Of a stretch of DNA of 12,333 bases, positions 1 through 8,690 are shown one piece after another; positions within the stretch are counted from its first letter, which is position 1, and each line of letters starts with the position of its first letter. Source of the DNA: Fragilaria radians (lineage: Eukaryota; Bacillariophyta; Fragilariophyceae; Fragilariales; Fragilariaceae); NCBI GenBank assembly GCA_900642245.1, contig CAAAJI010000199.1, positions 24,710 to 37,042 of the forward strand, written 5' to 3'. The notes under the pieces were generated by a model. It worked only from the letters and a program-made list of their open reading frames with translations. It made no database searches and was not told where the DNA came from. The translations under genes were made by a program, and so were the position numbers.

Positions 1-786
1 TCCAGAAGATGCAGTAGAAGGTGATAAGTTTTTTGTGCTGAATAGGGGTAGTCCTCCAATGGCACAAAGAAAAAGTCCAGGTGGAATATTTTGCACCGAG
101 CCTGCGAATTGGTATCCGTTTTGTGTTTGTTTCCGATAAGGAGGATCCGTTCCTCCTTCAAGCAATACCTGAAACGAAAAATCAGCATGGATTTTTGATG
201 CCTCCATGGCTACCTCTCGTTCTGACATGGGGTGAAGCACAAATCCAATCTTCGATAAATTCCAATCCTTTTTATGTTCTACATTACCCCATTTTGGTTT
301 GTACTGTCCCTCTCGATTGGCAGCATCCACATCAAAGGCTGATAATTCTTCATTTTCATCTGGATCTAAGAATGACCAACCATTCGCCACAAGAATATTC
401 TCCATATTACTAACAACTGGAATCCATCTTGGCGGTTGCCACAAAGAGTCTTGATTCGATGATAATTCGCTACGAAGTTGGAGCATCCCCGTCGCCCGTG
501 AGAACGAATACTCGTAGCATGGAGTAATCGAAGCATCAGATAGAATTAAAAATCCAGCTTTTTGTAATGCTTGTTCCAAGGTAGGCCGTTCATCGTAAGG
601 AACGTAGCCTGTCAACGCGGCTGTTGGTGATGTCTGATGCGGATCAAGTTGTCCCCAAAGACCTCTCAATGAGTTCTCATGGCTTCGTACAGTGTAGATT
701 GATGAAAATGAGAAACAAAGGCTACCTTTCAATGTTAAAGTTACAAGAGCATTTAAAATTAACTGACAAATCCAGTCTACGTTCAT
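1..786 (-). CDS. MsrB-like protein (SelR domain at C-terminus), partial at left edge
   Basis: One frame is open for 262 codons from ATG at 786 to the window edge, with no stop. It ends inside what looks like a methionine-R-sulfoxide reductase domain, an enzyme that reduces methionine-R-sulfoxide in proteins. Seen: residues ~211-217 read GGTDPPY, matching the family's GTEPPF element, and ~238-251 read GLFLCAIGGLPLFS, matching the region around the first zinc CxxC and PLF. The second cysteine of that pair is glycine, as in zinc-less MsrBs. The catalytic Cys and the second CxxC lie off the window. The first ~190 residues match nothing I recognise. Residues 1-30 are hydrophobic and Ser-rich, so a signal or plastid presequence is possible. 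The ATG is preceded by an in-frame TAG ten codons upstream, which supports this start unless an unseen 5' intron exists. Family confidence is moderate because only half the domain is visible. Confidence 0.68.
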   Translation of the reverse strand, partial: MNVDWICQLILNALVTLTLKGSLCFSFSSIYTVRSHENSLRGLWGQLDPHQTSPTAALTGYVPYDERPTLEQALQKAGFLILSDASITPCYEYSFSRATGMLQLRSELSSNQDSLWQPPRWIPVVSNMENILVANGWSFLDPDENEELSAFDVDAANREGQYKPKWGNVEHKKDWNLSKIGFVLHPMSEREVAMEASKIHADFSFQVLLEGGTDPPYRKQTQNGYQFAGSVQNIPPGLFLCAIGGLPLFSTKNLSPSTASSG

Positions 787-1477
787 GACTTGCGATTTGT
801 GACTATAGGGATTCTACTGGAGGTACGAATTACCGTCGTTTTGGTGGATCAACGGAATCAGCCAATACGAATTCATAACTCAAGTTAGAATACCATGCCA
901 GTTCCGACTATCAGCAGTGGTATTTCAACACAAGGTATTCACTAATACAATTACAATTACAAAAACTCTAAGAATTTTACATATTGAAGACAAGCCTAAA
1001 TATGTTAAACTAGATCATAATCAATAAGCCTACTCTCAGCATTACACTTTAATAATCACACTATTTATTGAAAGACATTCAAAAAATATTTATTGACAGT
1101 GAAAGAAACCTGCAAGATGTACAAATATAAGCTAATTGAAGCTGCTAGTTTATGACCTGCTGAATGAAAGACAAATACTTCTGGTTTGCTTTCCTTTTCA
1201 AGAGTGGATGTTGGATGTCCATACAATTTAATCATCTGGTTTATGCCCTGCCATGAGATTGAGTAACGGATGAAGTCTTGTTTGGTGATCAATTTTACGA
1301 AATAGTAGGTTGTATGAATTATGATGCTCGATTACCTCTCAAGCAGATTGAGAGGAACTACAAAGACTATGGAAGAAAGTTATCATTTGATGAAAAATAT
1401 ATGTATCTAAATTACGAAATAATGTGATCCTAGAAGAAACCTAGTCAATTGTTATCTGGCTGGAGGATGAACTTTGT
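787..1477. other. Intergenic spacer between the MsrB-like gene and HID1
   Basis: AT-rich spacer between two minus-strand genes. It should hold the HID1 3' UTR on its right side and the promoter and 5' UTR of the MsrB-like gene on its left. A minus-strand frame open over about 1065-1292 starts at a TTG codon and resembles no family I know, so I do not call it a gene. Two AATAAA-type hexamers on the minus strand (plus-strand tttatt near 1064 and 1087) could serve as poly(A) signals for HID1, but they are ~400 bases past its stop and such hexamers are expected by chance here. Confidence 0.5.
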
Positions 1478-3885
1478 TTAATCCTCGTCATCTTGCACGG
1501 AAACTTGAAAGAGTTCAATTGCTTGTCCGTCAAACAATGGCAATGACTGATTCCTTAAAAAGATCACTCCCCACATGAAAGCTGTAAACCAAAGTGCTGT
1601 GAATTGATTTGGATGATACTTTCGAATCACAATGGCATGCGGCACTGGTAATAAGCCAACCATAGTCACATCCTTAAGAACTTCTAGGATCTCATTTTCA
1701 TCCACAACACCTTGCTTACGGGCTACAATCTCATCAACAACTGGTACCAAGTGTTGCAACAAACGAGTTACAGTTTCCAGAGGTAATGCAGATTTCATCC
1801 CTGCCAACCAGTGTTCCGTGGGAGAGAAAGGTTGGCCCGTCGTTTCGGAATGGTCATCTATAGGATTACCGTTGCCATCTACCATTGAAACAGGTGCCTT
1901 TTTATCAGGATCGGCTTGTACTGTGGTATGATCACCATAGACTTTATGACATTGAGCTTGCGCAGTCTGAAGGTTCAGTGAAGCAAGTCGACCAAACGAG
2001 TCTTTTCGGCGTATAATGGCGTACACCAAATGTTGATTTCCGGTGAACTGATACTGAATGATATTATTGAAGACTTCGAGCAGTAATGCCAAATGACGGT
2101 AAGCCTGTTCGCTAGAGTAGAGAAACTTTGGAGATGAAAATAGTTCAAAGAGATTCACCAGTTTCACTGCAGCCACCAGGGATAGTTGACGCCAGTACGG
2201 TGAATAGTTACAAATTATGGTCAGGAAGCATGAATACAAGGGTACTAATTTGTAGGCTCCATTGACAACAAGTTTGTGTAGTGTTATGGCAACAAGGTCA
2301 CCATGACCACCCGAAAAGAGAGGTAAATCAGTTGGTAATTTAGTAGTGAAAGGTTTGTTGAGCGCAACACCAAAAGATCTTTCACCACTTAATTTTAGTA
2401 GTAAGAAGGTGCAAATGTGTACAAGTCCGATCTGTGCAGGATCACGACGTGACTGGTACATTAAGTAGCAAATTGGGACAATGAGCTCATTGATATCACA
2501 CTTTGTCAATATATGGTTCATGAAGAGTGGGTTTTCTTCAAGGAATTTCCATAAAAGTACTAGCAGTTCTTGATAACACTCAAGTCTTGTGGACGCTTGT
2601 AAGTACGATGTCTTTGTTTGATATACGTTACGAAACAAATTAGAAAAGCCTTTGAAGATAAAGGTCATTTCTACGGCTGTATCCAACCGTGCTAGTACAG
2701 TTCTGAATATATTGAAACCTCCTTGGGATGCTGTAGCAAACTCTACGACCGGTTCACCTAGCTCATCGATGACAATCTCCGGAGAACCCGGTAAGCCACA
2801 ATCCAAAAGGACACAAAGAACTTGAGTAGAAAGCTCTACTAGGCTGACATGTGACTCGTTAGAAAAGGCCAAACTGTTTGGATCGTAAGACAAAACGGTA
2901 TTGAGAAGGGAGTAAAATAAGCAGACAGCATTGGGTGCATCGGCTGCAACTGCCACCGCCATCCAACGACTTGCTAAGGGATTGTATTCATCCGCGGGAG
3001 AGAATAGGGGATCGCAACAACTGGCCAACAAGAGTCGTAGGACTTCGACTCGATTTTTGTCGTACTTGCGAGTTGCCATATCAAATCCCAGAAACTGAGG
3101 CGAAACTCCGGTTCCAGGAGCCCATACTACCGATGCAGGTCGTGGCATGAGACTGACACCATTCGTTACAGTCTTCCCCGCGGACAAGCCAGCTTCTGCT
3201 CTCATTTCTTTATCGAGCCTCGTTAGAGGTGGCTTTTTGGTTTTCTTCGAGTCGTCAGACTCATCGTAGTAATCACAAGTGAACTGTGGGAGGAATAACA
3301 TGTGCATGGCAGCATGGACGACTAGAAGTGCCAGAGGCTCTTGGTCGTCATCCAATCGAGATGCTGATTTGGGATTTCCTGTACCATTAACTACAAATCC
3401 AATCTTTTCATCTCCTGGCATGGCAGATGAACCAGTTCCCCAACACAATTGTTCTACATTTTCGTCTGGATCACCCAGGTCACCTAAGGAGAAGATCAAA
3501 TACAGTTAGACTTACACTTTTCTCTCAGTATAGCAACAGAGTGATAATAATTCAGTAACTGCTCACCTTTTTCCAACAAAAATGGCAAGATTCTTGTCAA
3601 GACGCGGACACAATTCAAAGCTTGGTCAAAGTAAATATTATACGGTGTCTCCACGATCTGACATAGCTGTGCAGTTGCTTGCGTAAAGAGAGTTGCCAAG
3701 TTATCGAATCTTTCGTCACGCAGTTGTCGGGCAGCATCCGGAGAAATCAATTCAAAGACTTCTTCTGGCGAGGAAGGAATTTTCCATAATTCGTCCCAAA
3801 ACTCCGCATGGTCGGCACTGACATCAACTTGAGTTAAGGCCGCCACAGATTCCTTAAACTTTTCACGTGAGGCGGATGCTCCCAT
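1478..3885 (-). CDS. HID1: HID1 family protein (Golgi-associated, two exons)
   Basis: Exon 1 is 3885-3567 and exon 2 is 3483-1478; joined they encode 774 residues, close to the ~790 of animal HID1. Known for the family: HID1 is a peripheral, N-myristoylated Golgi/trans-Golgi protein needed for sorting into secretory granules in animals, with fungal relatives. Seen: the N-terminus MGASAS has Gly2 and Ser6 as in myristoylation signals. Further matches are FWDELW (~29-34), NLATL (~62-66), LTRILPFLLE (~96-105), FLPQFT (~170-175), a block around VVWAPGTG (~225), RVEVLRLLLA (~251-260), and a C-terminal block with FMWGVIFLRN near 742. The C-terminus ends in an acidic QDDED. A charged, Lys/Asp-rich linker at ~179-195 interrupts the conserved part and is probably a lineage-specific loop. 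The ATG is the first of the exon and has G at +4. Similarity runs from end to end, so the gene appears intact and functional. Confidence 0.95.
3484..3566 (-). other. HID1 intron (GT-AG, 83 bases)
   Basis: Exon 1 ends ...GAAAAAG followed by the donor GTGAGC at 3566. The acceptor is a pyrimidine-rich TCTTCTCCTTAG ending at 3484. Splicing joins codon 107 (G from exon 1 plus GT from exon 2) and continues the frame as LLEKGDLGDPDEN. The intron length is not a multiple of three. Retention would add about 23 codons and end at a stop at 3498-3496, giving a protein of only ~129 residues. No other splice pair that keeps both conserved blocks in frame was seen. Confidence 0.9.
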
Positions 3886-4256
3886 GATCTCTGGTGAACG
3901 TTACTAGAGTAGTAAGACTCGAAACCACCAGAAGGAAGGATGATTGTATTAACTCAGACGAGAGTGACAAATACAAGTGTTTCAAATTTTCGAGTATTTA
4001 ACTTGCAAGTTCCATAACATTGAGCGTTAAAAACTAGAGTGGACATGTGAATTCGGCGATATTTATGCTTTTTTTTGGCAGGCATATATTTAGGCTTGAA
4101 TATATGTTATAACAGCAAAGCGGGAAGGAAAGGCGAGGATTTTCGCAAAATCTTACTCTACTAGCTCTCAAATACAAGTAATGAATTGATTATCCTTTTG
4201 TGACCACCAACAGATGATGTTATAACCTAACAGATGTATGTCAATAAACATATTTT
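3886..4256. promoter_or_regulatory. HID1 upstream region (5' UTR and promoter, inferred)
   Basis: This AT-rich stretch lies directly upstream of the HID1 start codon and holds no open frame worth calling, so it must contain the HID1 5' UTR and core promoter. I see no confident TATA box or initiator. An 8-base inverted repeat, CATATATT at 4083-4090 and AATATATG at 4099-4106 with an 8-base loop, lies about 200 bases upstream; in DNA this AT-rich it may be chance. Confidence 0.4.
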
Positions 4257-4358
4257 TAGGCATATTCTGATAAAGTTACACATGTGCTAATTGAATGATT
4301 TATGGTTTAATCGTATTATGTATCCACTTTCTAAGTTCAAAAAAGTAAACAACACATG
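4257..4358. repeat. Imperfect direct repeat, copy A
   Basis: Begins taggcatattc and runs through ttgaatgatt, tttctaag and aaacaacac. It aligns along its length with copy B at 4411-4521, in the same orientation, with scattered mismatches and one gap of about ten bases after gttaca. The offset between copies is about 154 bases. Neither copy codes for protein. It could be an old tandem duplication or two copies of a decayed element. Confidence 0.7.
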
Positions 4359-4410
4359 CCTAATGAACATCCAATGTAGTGCAACTTTGTATGCCGATAC
4401 AACATCTTCT

Positions 4411-4521
4411 TAGGCAAGTTCCGATATAGTTACACCAACATATTTCATGTGCTTATTGAATGATTGATGCTTTAACTGCCTTGTTTGTGCATTTTCTAAG
4501 ATCCAAAAACCAAACAGCATA
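4411..4521. repeat. Imperfect direct repeat, copy B
   Basis: Second copy of the repeat at 4257-4358. Shared anchors in order are taggca, gttaca, catgtgct, attgaatgatt, tttaa, ttttctaag and caaaaa..aaacagcat. It has an extra ccaacatatt after gttaca. It lies about 130 bases before the first recognisable reverse-transcriptase sequence, so it could be a remnant of retroelement flanking sequence. No second pair was found on the far side of the fossil to support an LTR. Confidence 0.7.
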
Positions 4522-4652
4522 AGTCGTAGGGTGCAATTTTTATTTTTTTTAAAACAAAATCAGTTTGGCGGATTATCAAATGCATCGTTCATACTTCGTA
4601 TATGACGATTAGTGCTGGTTAACTAGTAGATAGTATAAGTACCAGAATAGAT

Positions 4653-5517
4653 TTGCAAGCTATGAAATTTGATAATGGCATGAAAACGCCAAAAAAAGAA
4701 CAGCAGTTAGAGGCAGTAGAAGAAAACATTGAAAGGATGACTAAAAACAGTAAGTTTGATATTCCTTATGAGGCGAAAAGACTTACCTCAATCTGGGCAA
4801 TGAAACGAAAGGTCAATGGCAAATTTAGGGCGTCTATTAAAGCACTAGGATAGGAGCAGATCCAAGAATTCATTTTTCAGGAGACACCATTGCAGTCCCA
4901 TTAGCAAATGATGCAGCAATAAAAATGGATCTGGTTCTTTTGGTATTTACAAAACGGGATATGGAGGTAACTGACATCCAAGGAGCATGCTCAATTGGTA
5001 GGCTTATCAATGCGGAGGAAATGTACAATTGTTTTAAAGCTTAACTGGACAATTTATGGTTTGAAGCAAGCTGCTAGCACATTCTGGTCTGGTCTGGTGT
5101 ACTCAAAGGACTGAATGAACTACGTTTCGAAAGAAGATCCTTATTGTATTTTAAATGGAGTGAAGATCGTCTAAGCATCTGTTTGCTGTGGGTCGATGAT
5201 TGTCTTATTGCTGGATATAAACATGAGCTAAGAAATGTGATCCGTAAGTTCAATGAGTATGTTTAGTACAATCAGGGTGCAGAGGCAAAGGAGTAGATCG
5301 ATTGTCAAATAGTATGCAAAGAATGAAAGAGGAATAAATTGTTGCAACCGCTCATTATTAGAAGCTTCAAGGTATTGCAAAGGGAAATTTCAGTACATCC
5401 TCAAATCCCATGAGGAAAAAGCAATGGCTTTGAACTTATTTAGCACAAAAGAATATATGATGATTACAATTATAAGTAGAAAGCCTGACATATCATTTAT
5501 TCCTCGTAAGATTTCTT
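4653..5517 (+). mobile_element. Ty1/copia retrotransposon fossil, reverse transcriptase region
   Basis: A decayed copia polymerase whose RT blocks are spread over two frames. The start of the domain reads EAVEENIERM, then LTSIWAMKRKVNGKFRA, and stops at TAG 4851. A second frame from 4853 reads TIAVPLANDAA and TDIQGAC at ~4970-4990, the motif A region, where copia elements usually have DVKGAF. The first frame returns for TIYGLKQAASTFW (~5049-5087), the YGLKQA hallmark. The second frame resumes at 5102 with YFKWSEDR and LLWVDDCLIAG (~5183-5215), where WVDD is the catalytic YVDD-type motif. Weaker matches follow: LLQPLIIRSFK (~5341), then KPDISF (~5481). At least four frame changes and several stops (TAG 4851, TAG 5264, TAG 5294) show it is dead. 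No gag, protease, integrase, RNase H or LTR is recognisable next to it. Similar elements are abundant in diatoms. Confidence 0.88.
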
Positions 5518-6340
5518 AGTCTGTACTTCAAAGGATACTTGGAATCTTATCAGTTAAATACTTTAAATTCAATCTTGGACAAAACAATAAGCCACCACAT
5601 CTCGTCTAAGACCACATATTGTCATTTGCGCAAAGTGAAGGCATTCACAAATTTTCGTGCGTTCAATAACTTTGAATCATAACATGGAGTAGTTATACGA
5701 ACTGATGATAAAAATATCCCTACAGAACCTTCTCAAACACCATGAGTTCACTGCTTGAAGCATAAAGTTTAGAGATAAACTATACTAGTCTTTTGCCTTC
5801 GTAATTAAATTCTTTTTTTCCTATTTGAATATATTTATTTTTCCTCTACATATTGGAATCCAAATGTCATCAGCCCTTCCTTGTAACCCCATATCTTAGT
5901 GGACATGTGTCCCAATCTTGACTTGGCTGCAGGTGTTAGTCCTATCGGGGTGTTTGAGGTGGTTTTATGTTTCCATCATAGAAGTTGACAGCCAAAATGT
6001 TAATGCATTGAGGAATTGTTTCATATAGTAGCTATCTTAATTATACTTTTCTGGACAACGTTTCTACCCATTTCAGCAGTAAGCCGAATCATTCTTGAAG
6101 AGTACCCTATTGCAGGTAACATTTTTTTGGTGAGGTATCACGATTAAAGTTACGCTGTATCTCGCGTCATTAGTAGATAGACGAGGCAAGAATAATTTAG
6201 GCCGGGGTGAAAGCGTGGTTGTGATTGAGTTAAGCAAATGTGGCTATCATAATGCACGATTAACGAGTCGGAATCTGCAGCCATAACCACCATTCCTGAA
6301 AAAAATGTAGAACCGCTATGTGTAACATCGACTATAAGCC
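5518..6340. other. Spacer between copia fossil and MIC10
   Basis: The left part (to about 5830) may be the unreadable tail of the retroelement. The right part should contain the MIC10 3' UTR. GC rises around 6150-6300, where a plus-strand frame is open without an ATG (6134-6286, ~50 codons, with VVVIELSKCGYHNARL) and a minus-strand frame of 47 codons (6293-6150) overlaps it. Neither matches a family I know, so no gene is called. Confidence 0.4.
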
Positions 6341-6610
6341 TTATTTCTTTTTATTTTGCAGGACAGATTCTAAATCAATAGAAACCTGTGTCCATGAAGA
6401 TCCCAATCCAAGCCCCCCTCCAAAGCCTGCCAATACCTTACGGGCTCCACTGGATCCACCTCTAGACAAGACAATACCCGCAAATCCTCCTGCTATTACA
6501 CCTGCAAATGTCGATACGATGATCCTTTCCAGTCCTCTCTGCATCGTCACAGATACAAAATCTTCGGAGGAAGGAATGCTGTTATTTCCTATCAAGTTAG
6601 TCTCACTCAT
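6341..6610 (-). CDS. MIC10: MIC10-like MICOS subunit (mitochondrial cristae junction protein)
   Basis: An 89-residue protein from the first in-frame ATG (6610) to TAA at 6343-6341. The frame is open a little further upstream but contains no other ATG. Known for the family: MIC10 is a hairpin protein of the mitochondrial inner membrane that oligomerises through glycine motifs and bends the membrane at cristae junctions. Seen: two hydrophobic segments at ~30-48 and ~59-78. The first is Gly-rich (G37, G41, G42, G45). Between them is a short positive loop (R50, R57, K58). The second carries the diagnostic alternating glycines, AGFGGGLGLG (61-70), followed by an aromatic and an acidic residue (W73, D79) as in animal and fungal MIC10. 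Length is typical of the family (about 80-100). The N-terminal ~25 residues are polar and the C-terminus ends in three lysines. No intron is needed. The glycine pattern makes a chance hit unlikely. Confidence 0.82.
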   Translation of the reverse strand: MSETNLIGNNSIPSSEDFVSVTMQRGLERIIVSTFAGVIAGGFAGIVLSRGGSSGARKVLAGFGGGLGLGSSWTQVSIDLESVLQNKKK

Positions 6611-7897
6611 TTCCTTTCTCCACGGCGTTTTGAATGTCGTAATCGTTGTGCACAATAACTCGTTCAACGATGTCAGTATTACTAGTACTATTCAAAGGAG
6701 TACTGACTGCAACCGACAGTGTGCAAAACAATTGCTCACTTTTGCTTCTCTTTTGAAGAAAAATATCAGTGCCCAGTCTGCATGAAATTTAAGATATTTA
6801 GTGCCATGTCACTTCCAAAATAGTTATTTTGCTGTTGTGGTTCTCGATATAGTATGGCATGCACTTTGTATTGGACAAGCAATGGTGCTAAAATGGATTC
6901 ACTAGGCAATTATGATCATATAATTCAAACAATCTTGGCACATATAGAGTGAAATGCACTCATTCAAAATTAAATGAGGTTGTTTGTTGGCTAATGGCTT
7001 TGATTGAATGAAGTAATGTTTCAATACTTGCAAGTCTTCCTTTTCAGAGCTATAAGATGCAATTCATGTTAATGTAATATGTCCCTTGTCTACCTCGTAT
7101 TCAGCAGTTGACGTGAATAATACTTTACTTTTCTTCGCTACAATTGAAAAAACGACTAAGAATGTTCCTCTTTGAAACGTATTTGCTAGACTGTAGAGAA
7201 CTAACCGACTTTGTCTTAGCTTCAGAGAACTATTCCAATCTATGTTCATTCGATTGTCAGCACACAAGTAGTCAAATACTCAAAAATTTTACAATGAAAT
7301 CTCTTAAATACAAAATCTTTTCATTTTCTGCTAAACTTTGAGTCAGTTTTGAGCCACTCTCTTGAGAAATCATCTAACTACAGCGTGATTTTTCTTTCCA
7401 GTTTGGGGGGAATTCCAGCTTCTAAGCTTGATTTGAATTTTTGGAAATGTTGCTACTATTCGAAAGTAGTAGCAATGATCTTGTGAATACTTCAAAACTC
7501 ATGAAGGACAATTGTGTGGACTCATGTTTTCATACCAAAATCAAAGAGTGCAAAAGCATCAAGCAAATATAGTTTGACGCTCTGATTAAAGGAGATTGTC
7601 AAGTTATGGATTCGCCGCCGAATCTATACTATCTAATGGATACTTTGATTGTCAGATAATATTGAAAAAAAATAGATTTTAATTTTTTTTATGTGAAATT
7701 CCACCTAGTAATTTTCCCAATCATCAACACTATAATGAACTTTTACTAGTTGATCAACGTTTCTTTGCTACAATCTGACTTACGGCATATGCAATGAGCC
7801 TAAACACGAATCACTATCATCTATTTACACGTAGTACATGGCCGCCACATGTGACAACCAACCTAGACATCACAGGAGACTTTGCTCGTGCATTTAA
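6611..7897. other. AT-rich spacer, MIC10 upstream region
   Basis: The part next to 6610 should hold the MIC10 promoter and 5' UTR. The rest shows only short frames on both strands with no recognisable domain. A short perfect inverted repeat, GATTCG (7609-7614) and CGAATC (7619-7624) with a CCGC loop, is locally GC-rich within an AT-rich stretch. The right end, just left of 7898, would be the 3' flank of the EF-hand frame. Confidence 0.4.
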
Positions 7898-8257
7898 CTA
7901 ACCAATCAATTTACTCAACCAACTAGTTCGCTTCTTTCCCTTTACACTAAAGGCATCAATAAATTGTCTCTGAGTCAACATGGGTTCGGCCATTTCACGG
8001 TGACCAATTACTTCGTATAACATCTCACGAGATTCATCTACGGTAATATCTTGCCATAAGTCACAAAGATCGGTGACGTTGACAAATCCCGTACCACTGG
8101 CATCCATGGTATGAAAAGCTTTAATTAGAATGGATTCGTCAATTTTACCCGAAGCGCGAAGAATCGCGGAAAGAAATTCTGAAAACGAAATTTTTCCAGT
8201 TTGATCGTCATCAACTTCTAGGAAACGAACAAGCGCATCGTTTGGGAGTTTGGACAT
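7898..8257 (-). CDS. EF-hand protein, C-terminal part of a CDPK-like kinase (likely remnant)
   Basis: 119 codons from ATG 8257 to TAG 7900-7898; the frame is open upstream only to a TAG at 8284-8282. Seen: one canonical calcium loop at residues 16-27 (D16, D18, T20, G21, I23, S24, E27). A second loop is at 52-63 (D52, S54, T56, G57, V59, N60, and D63 in place of Glu). A third helix-loop-helix-like stretch at ~76-103 (MLYEV...QRQFIDAF) lacks calcium ligands. The order and spacing resemble EF-hands 2-4 of calcium-dependent protein kinases. The C-terminus is basic. It overlaps in another frame the kinase-like piece at 8211-8549. If expressed alone it would be a small calcium sensor. It could instead be a last exon whose acceptor is the AG within the upstream TAG, but no complete kinase lies upstream. 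The EF-hand call is firm; the gene's status is not. Confidence 0.7.
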   Translation of the reverse strand: MSKLPNDALVRFLEVDDDQTGKISFSEFLSAILRASGKIDESILIKAFHTMDASGTGFVNVTDLCDLWQDITVDESREMLYEVIGHREMAEPMLTQRQFIDAFSVKGKKRTSWLSKLIG

Positions 8258-8549
8258 CGATCCGAACAACTCCTGGATGATCTAATTCAAGAAGATTAAT
8301 CACACGTTCTTTCACTTGATTAGGATTTCCGCATTTGTCCTTAGTTGGGGCAATTACCATGACATACGTAGCGCCGGAATCTCGTCGAGCTACCACGCAT
8401 TTTGCAACTAGCTGTGTTTGAAAGATTATCTTTATTGCCTTGTATCGTTTGTAAGGGTCCGATGTAATGATAGCAACCATGCTATAACGATATAAGTTCT
8501 TTGGGATAGCATTCGAACGAAGTACTCGTGACTGTGCCCGTACTAAGGT
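8211..8549 (-). pseudogene. Kinase N-lobe-like fragment, catalytic core missing
   Basis: A 113-codon frame between stops, containing an ATG at 8480. Seen: YKAIKII at ~8441-8421 resembles kinase subdomain II with its ATP-binding lysine, and INLLELDHPGVVRI at ~8306-8265 resembles the end of helix C and beta-4 (ExxLLxxLDHPNIVRL). The spacing between the two is ~10-15 residues longer than usual, so a short intron or insertion may be present. No glycine loop, HRD, DFG or APE motif is visible. Right after LDHPGVVRI the same DNA reads, in another frame, as the start of the EF-hand protein at 8257-7898, so about 200 codons of kinase, the junction region and the first EF-hand appear deleted. The frame continues upstream past a single TAA (8552-8550) to 8687. 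I infer a broken CDPK-type gene; the kinase assignment rests on two short blocks. Confidence 0.45.
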
Positions 8550-8552
8550 TTA

Positions 8553-8687
8553 GGCCCAAACAACCTCTATGTTTCCGTAAGAAGAAACATTGTTTTCATG
8601 TAATACTCGAGAAATTTCATTTATATAATCATTCCAAAATTCAGTATCGCAGATGTTTGTGAATGTTGCATATAGCCCTTTGAATAT
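8553..8687 (-). other. Open frame continuing the kinase-like fragment upstream of one stop
   Basis: 45 codons between TAA 8690-8688 and TAA 8552-8550, in the same frame as the kinase-like piece. The translation has protein-like composition, including CDTEFWNDYINEISRVLHEN, but matches no family I recognise. It contains no useful ATG. It may be the N-terminal part of the same broken gene, separated by one nonsense change, or the TAA may lie in an unrecognised intron. Confidence 0.25.
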
Positions 8688-8690
8688 TTA

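Noticed and set aside
81..413. 110-codon plus-strand frame
   Set aside because: It lies antisense to the longer minus-strand MsrB-like frame, which is open for 262 codons and has recognisable family blocks. The plus frame shows none.
1065..1292. 75-codon minus-strand frame between MsrB-like and HID1 genes
   Set aside because: It starts at TTG, sits in AT-rich spacer and resembles no known protein. Its length is unremarkable for this composition.
1632..3509. Several plus-strand frames of 71-99 codons across this interval
   Set aside because: All are antisense to conserved HID1 coding sequence and show no similarity of their own.
6150..6293. 47-codon minus-strand frame starting with ATG downstream of MIC10
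   Set aside because: There is no recognisable domain, and it overlaps an equally open plus-strand frame.
6318..6785. 155-codon plus-strand frame with a Pro-rich segment
   Set aside because: Its Pro-rich part is the complement of the Gly-rich MIC10 helices on the other strand. No domain is visible, and the minus-strand reading matches a family over its whole length.
7511..7570. Cys/His cluster resembling a retroviral-type zinc knuckle
   Set aside because: The spacing does not fit CX2CX4HX4C and the frame stops at once. This is probably chance.
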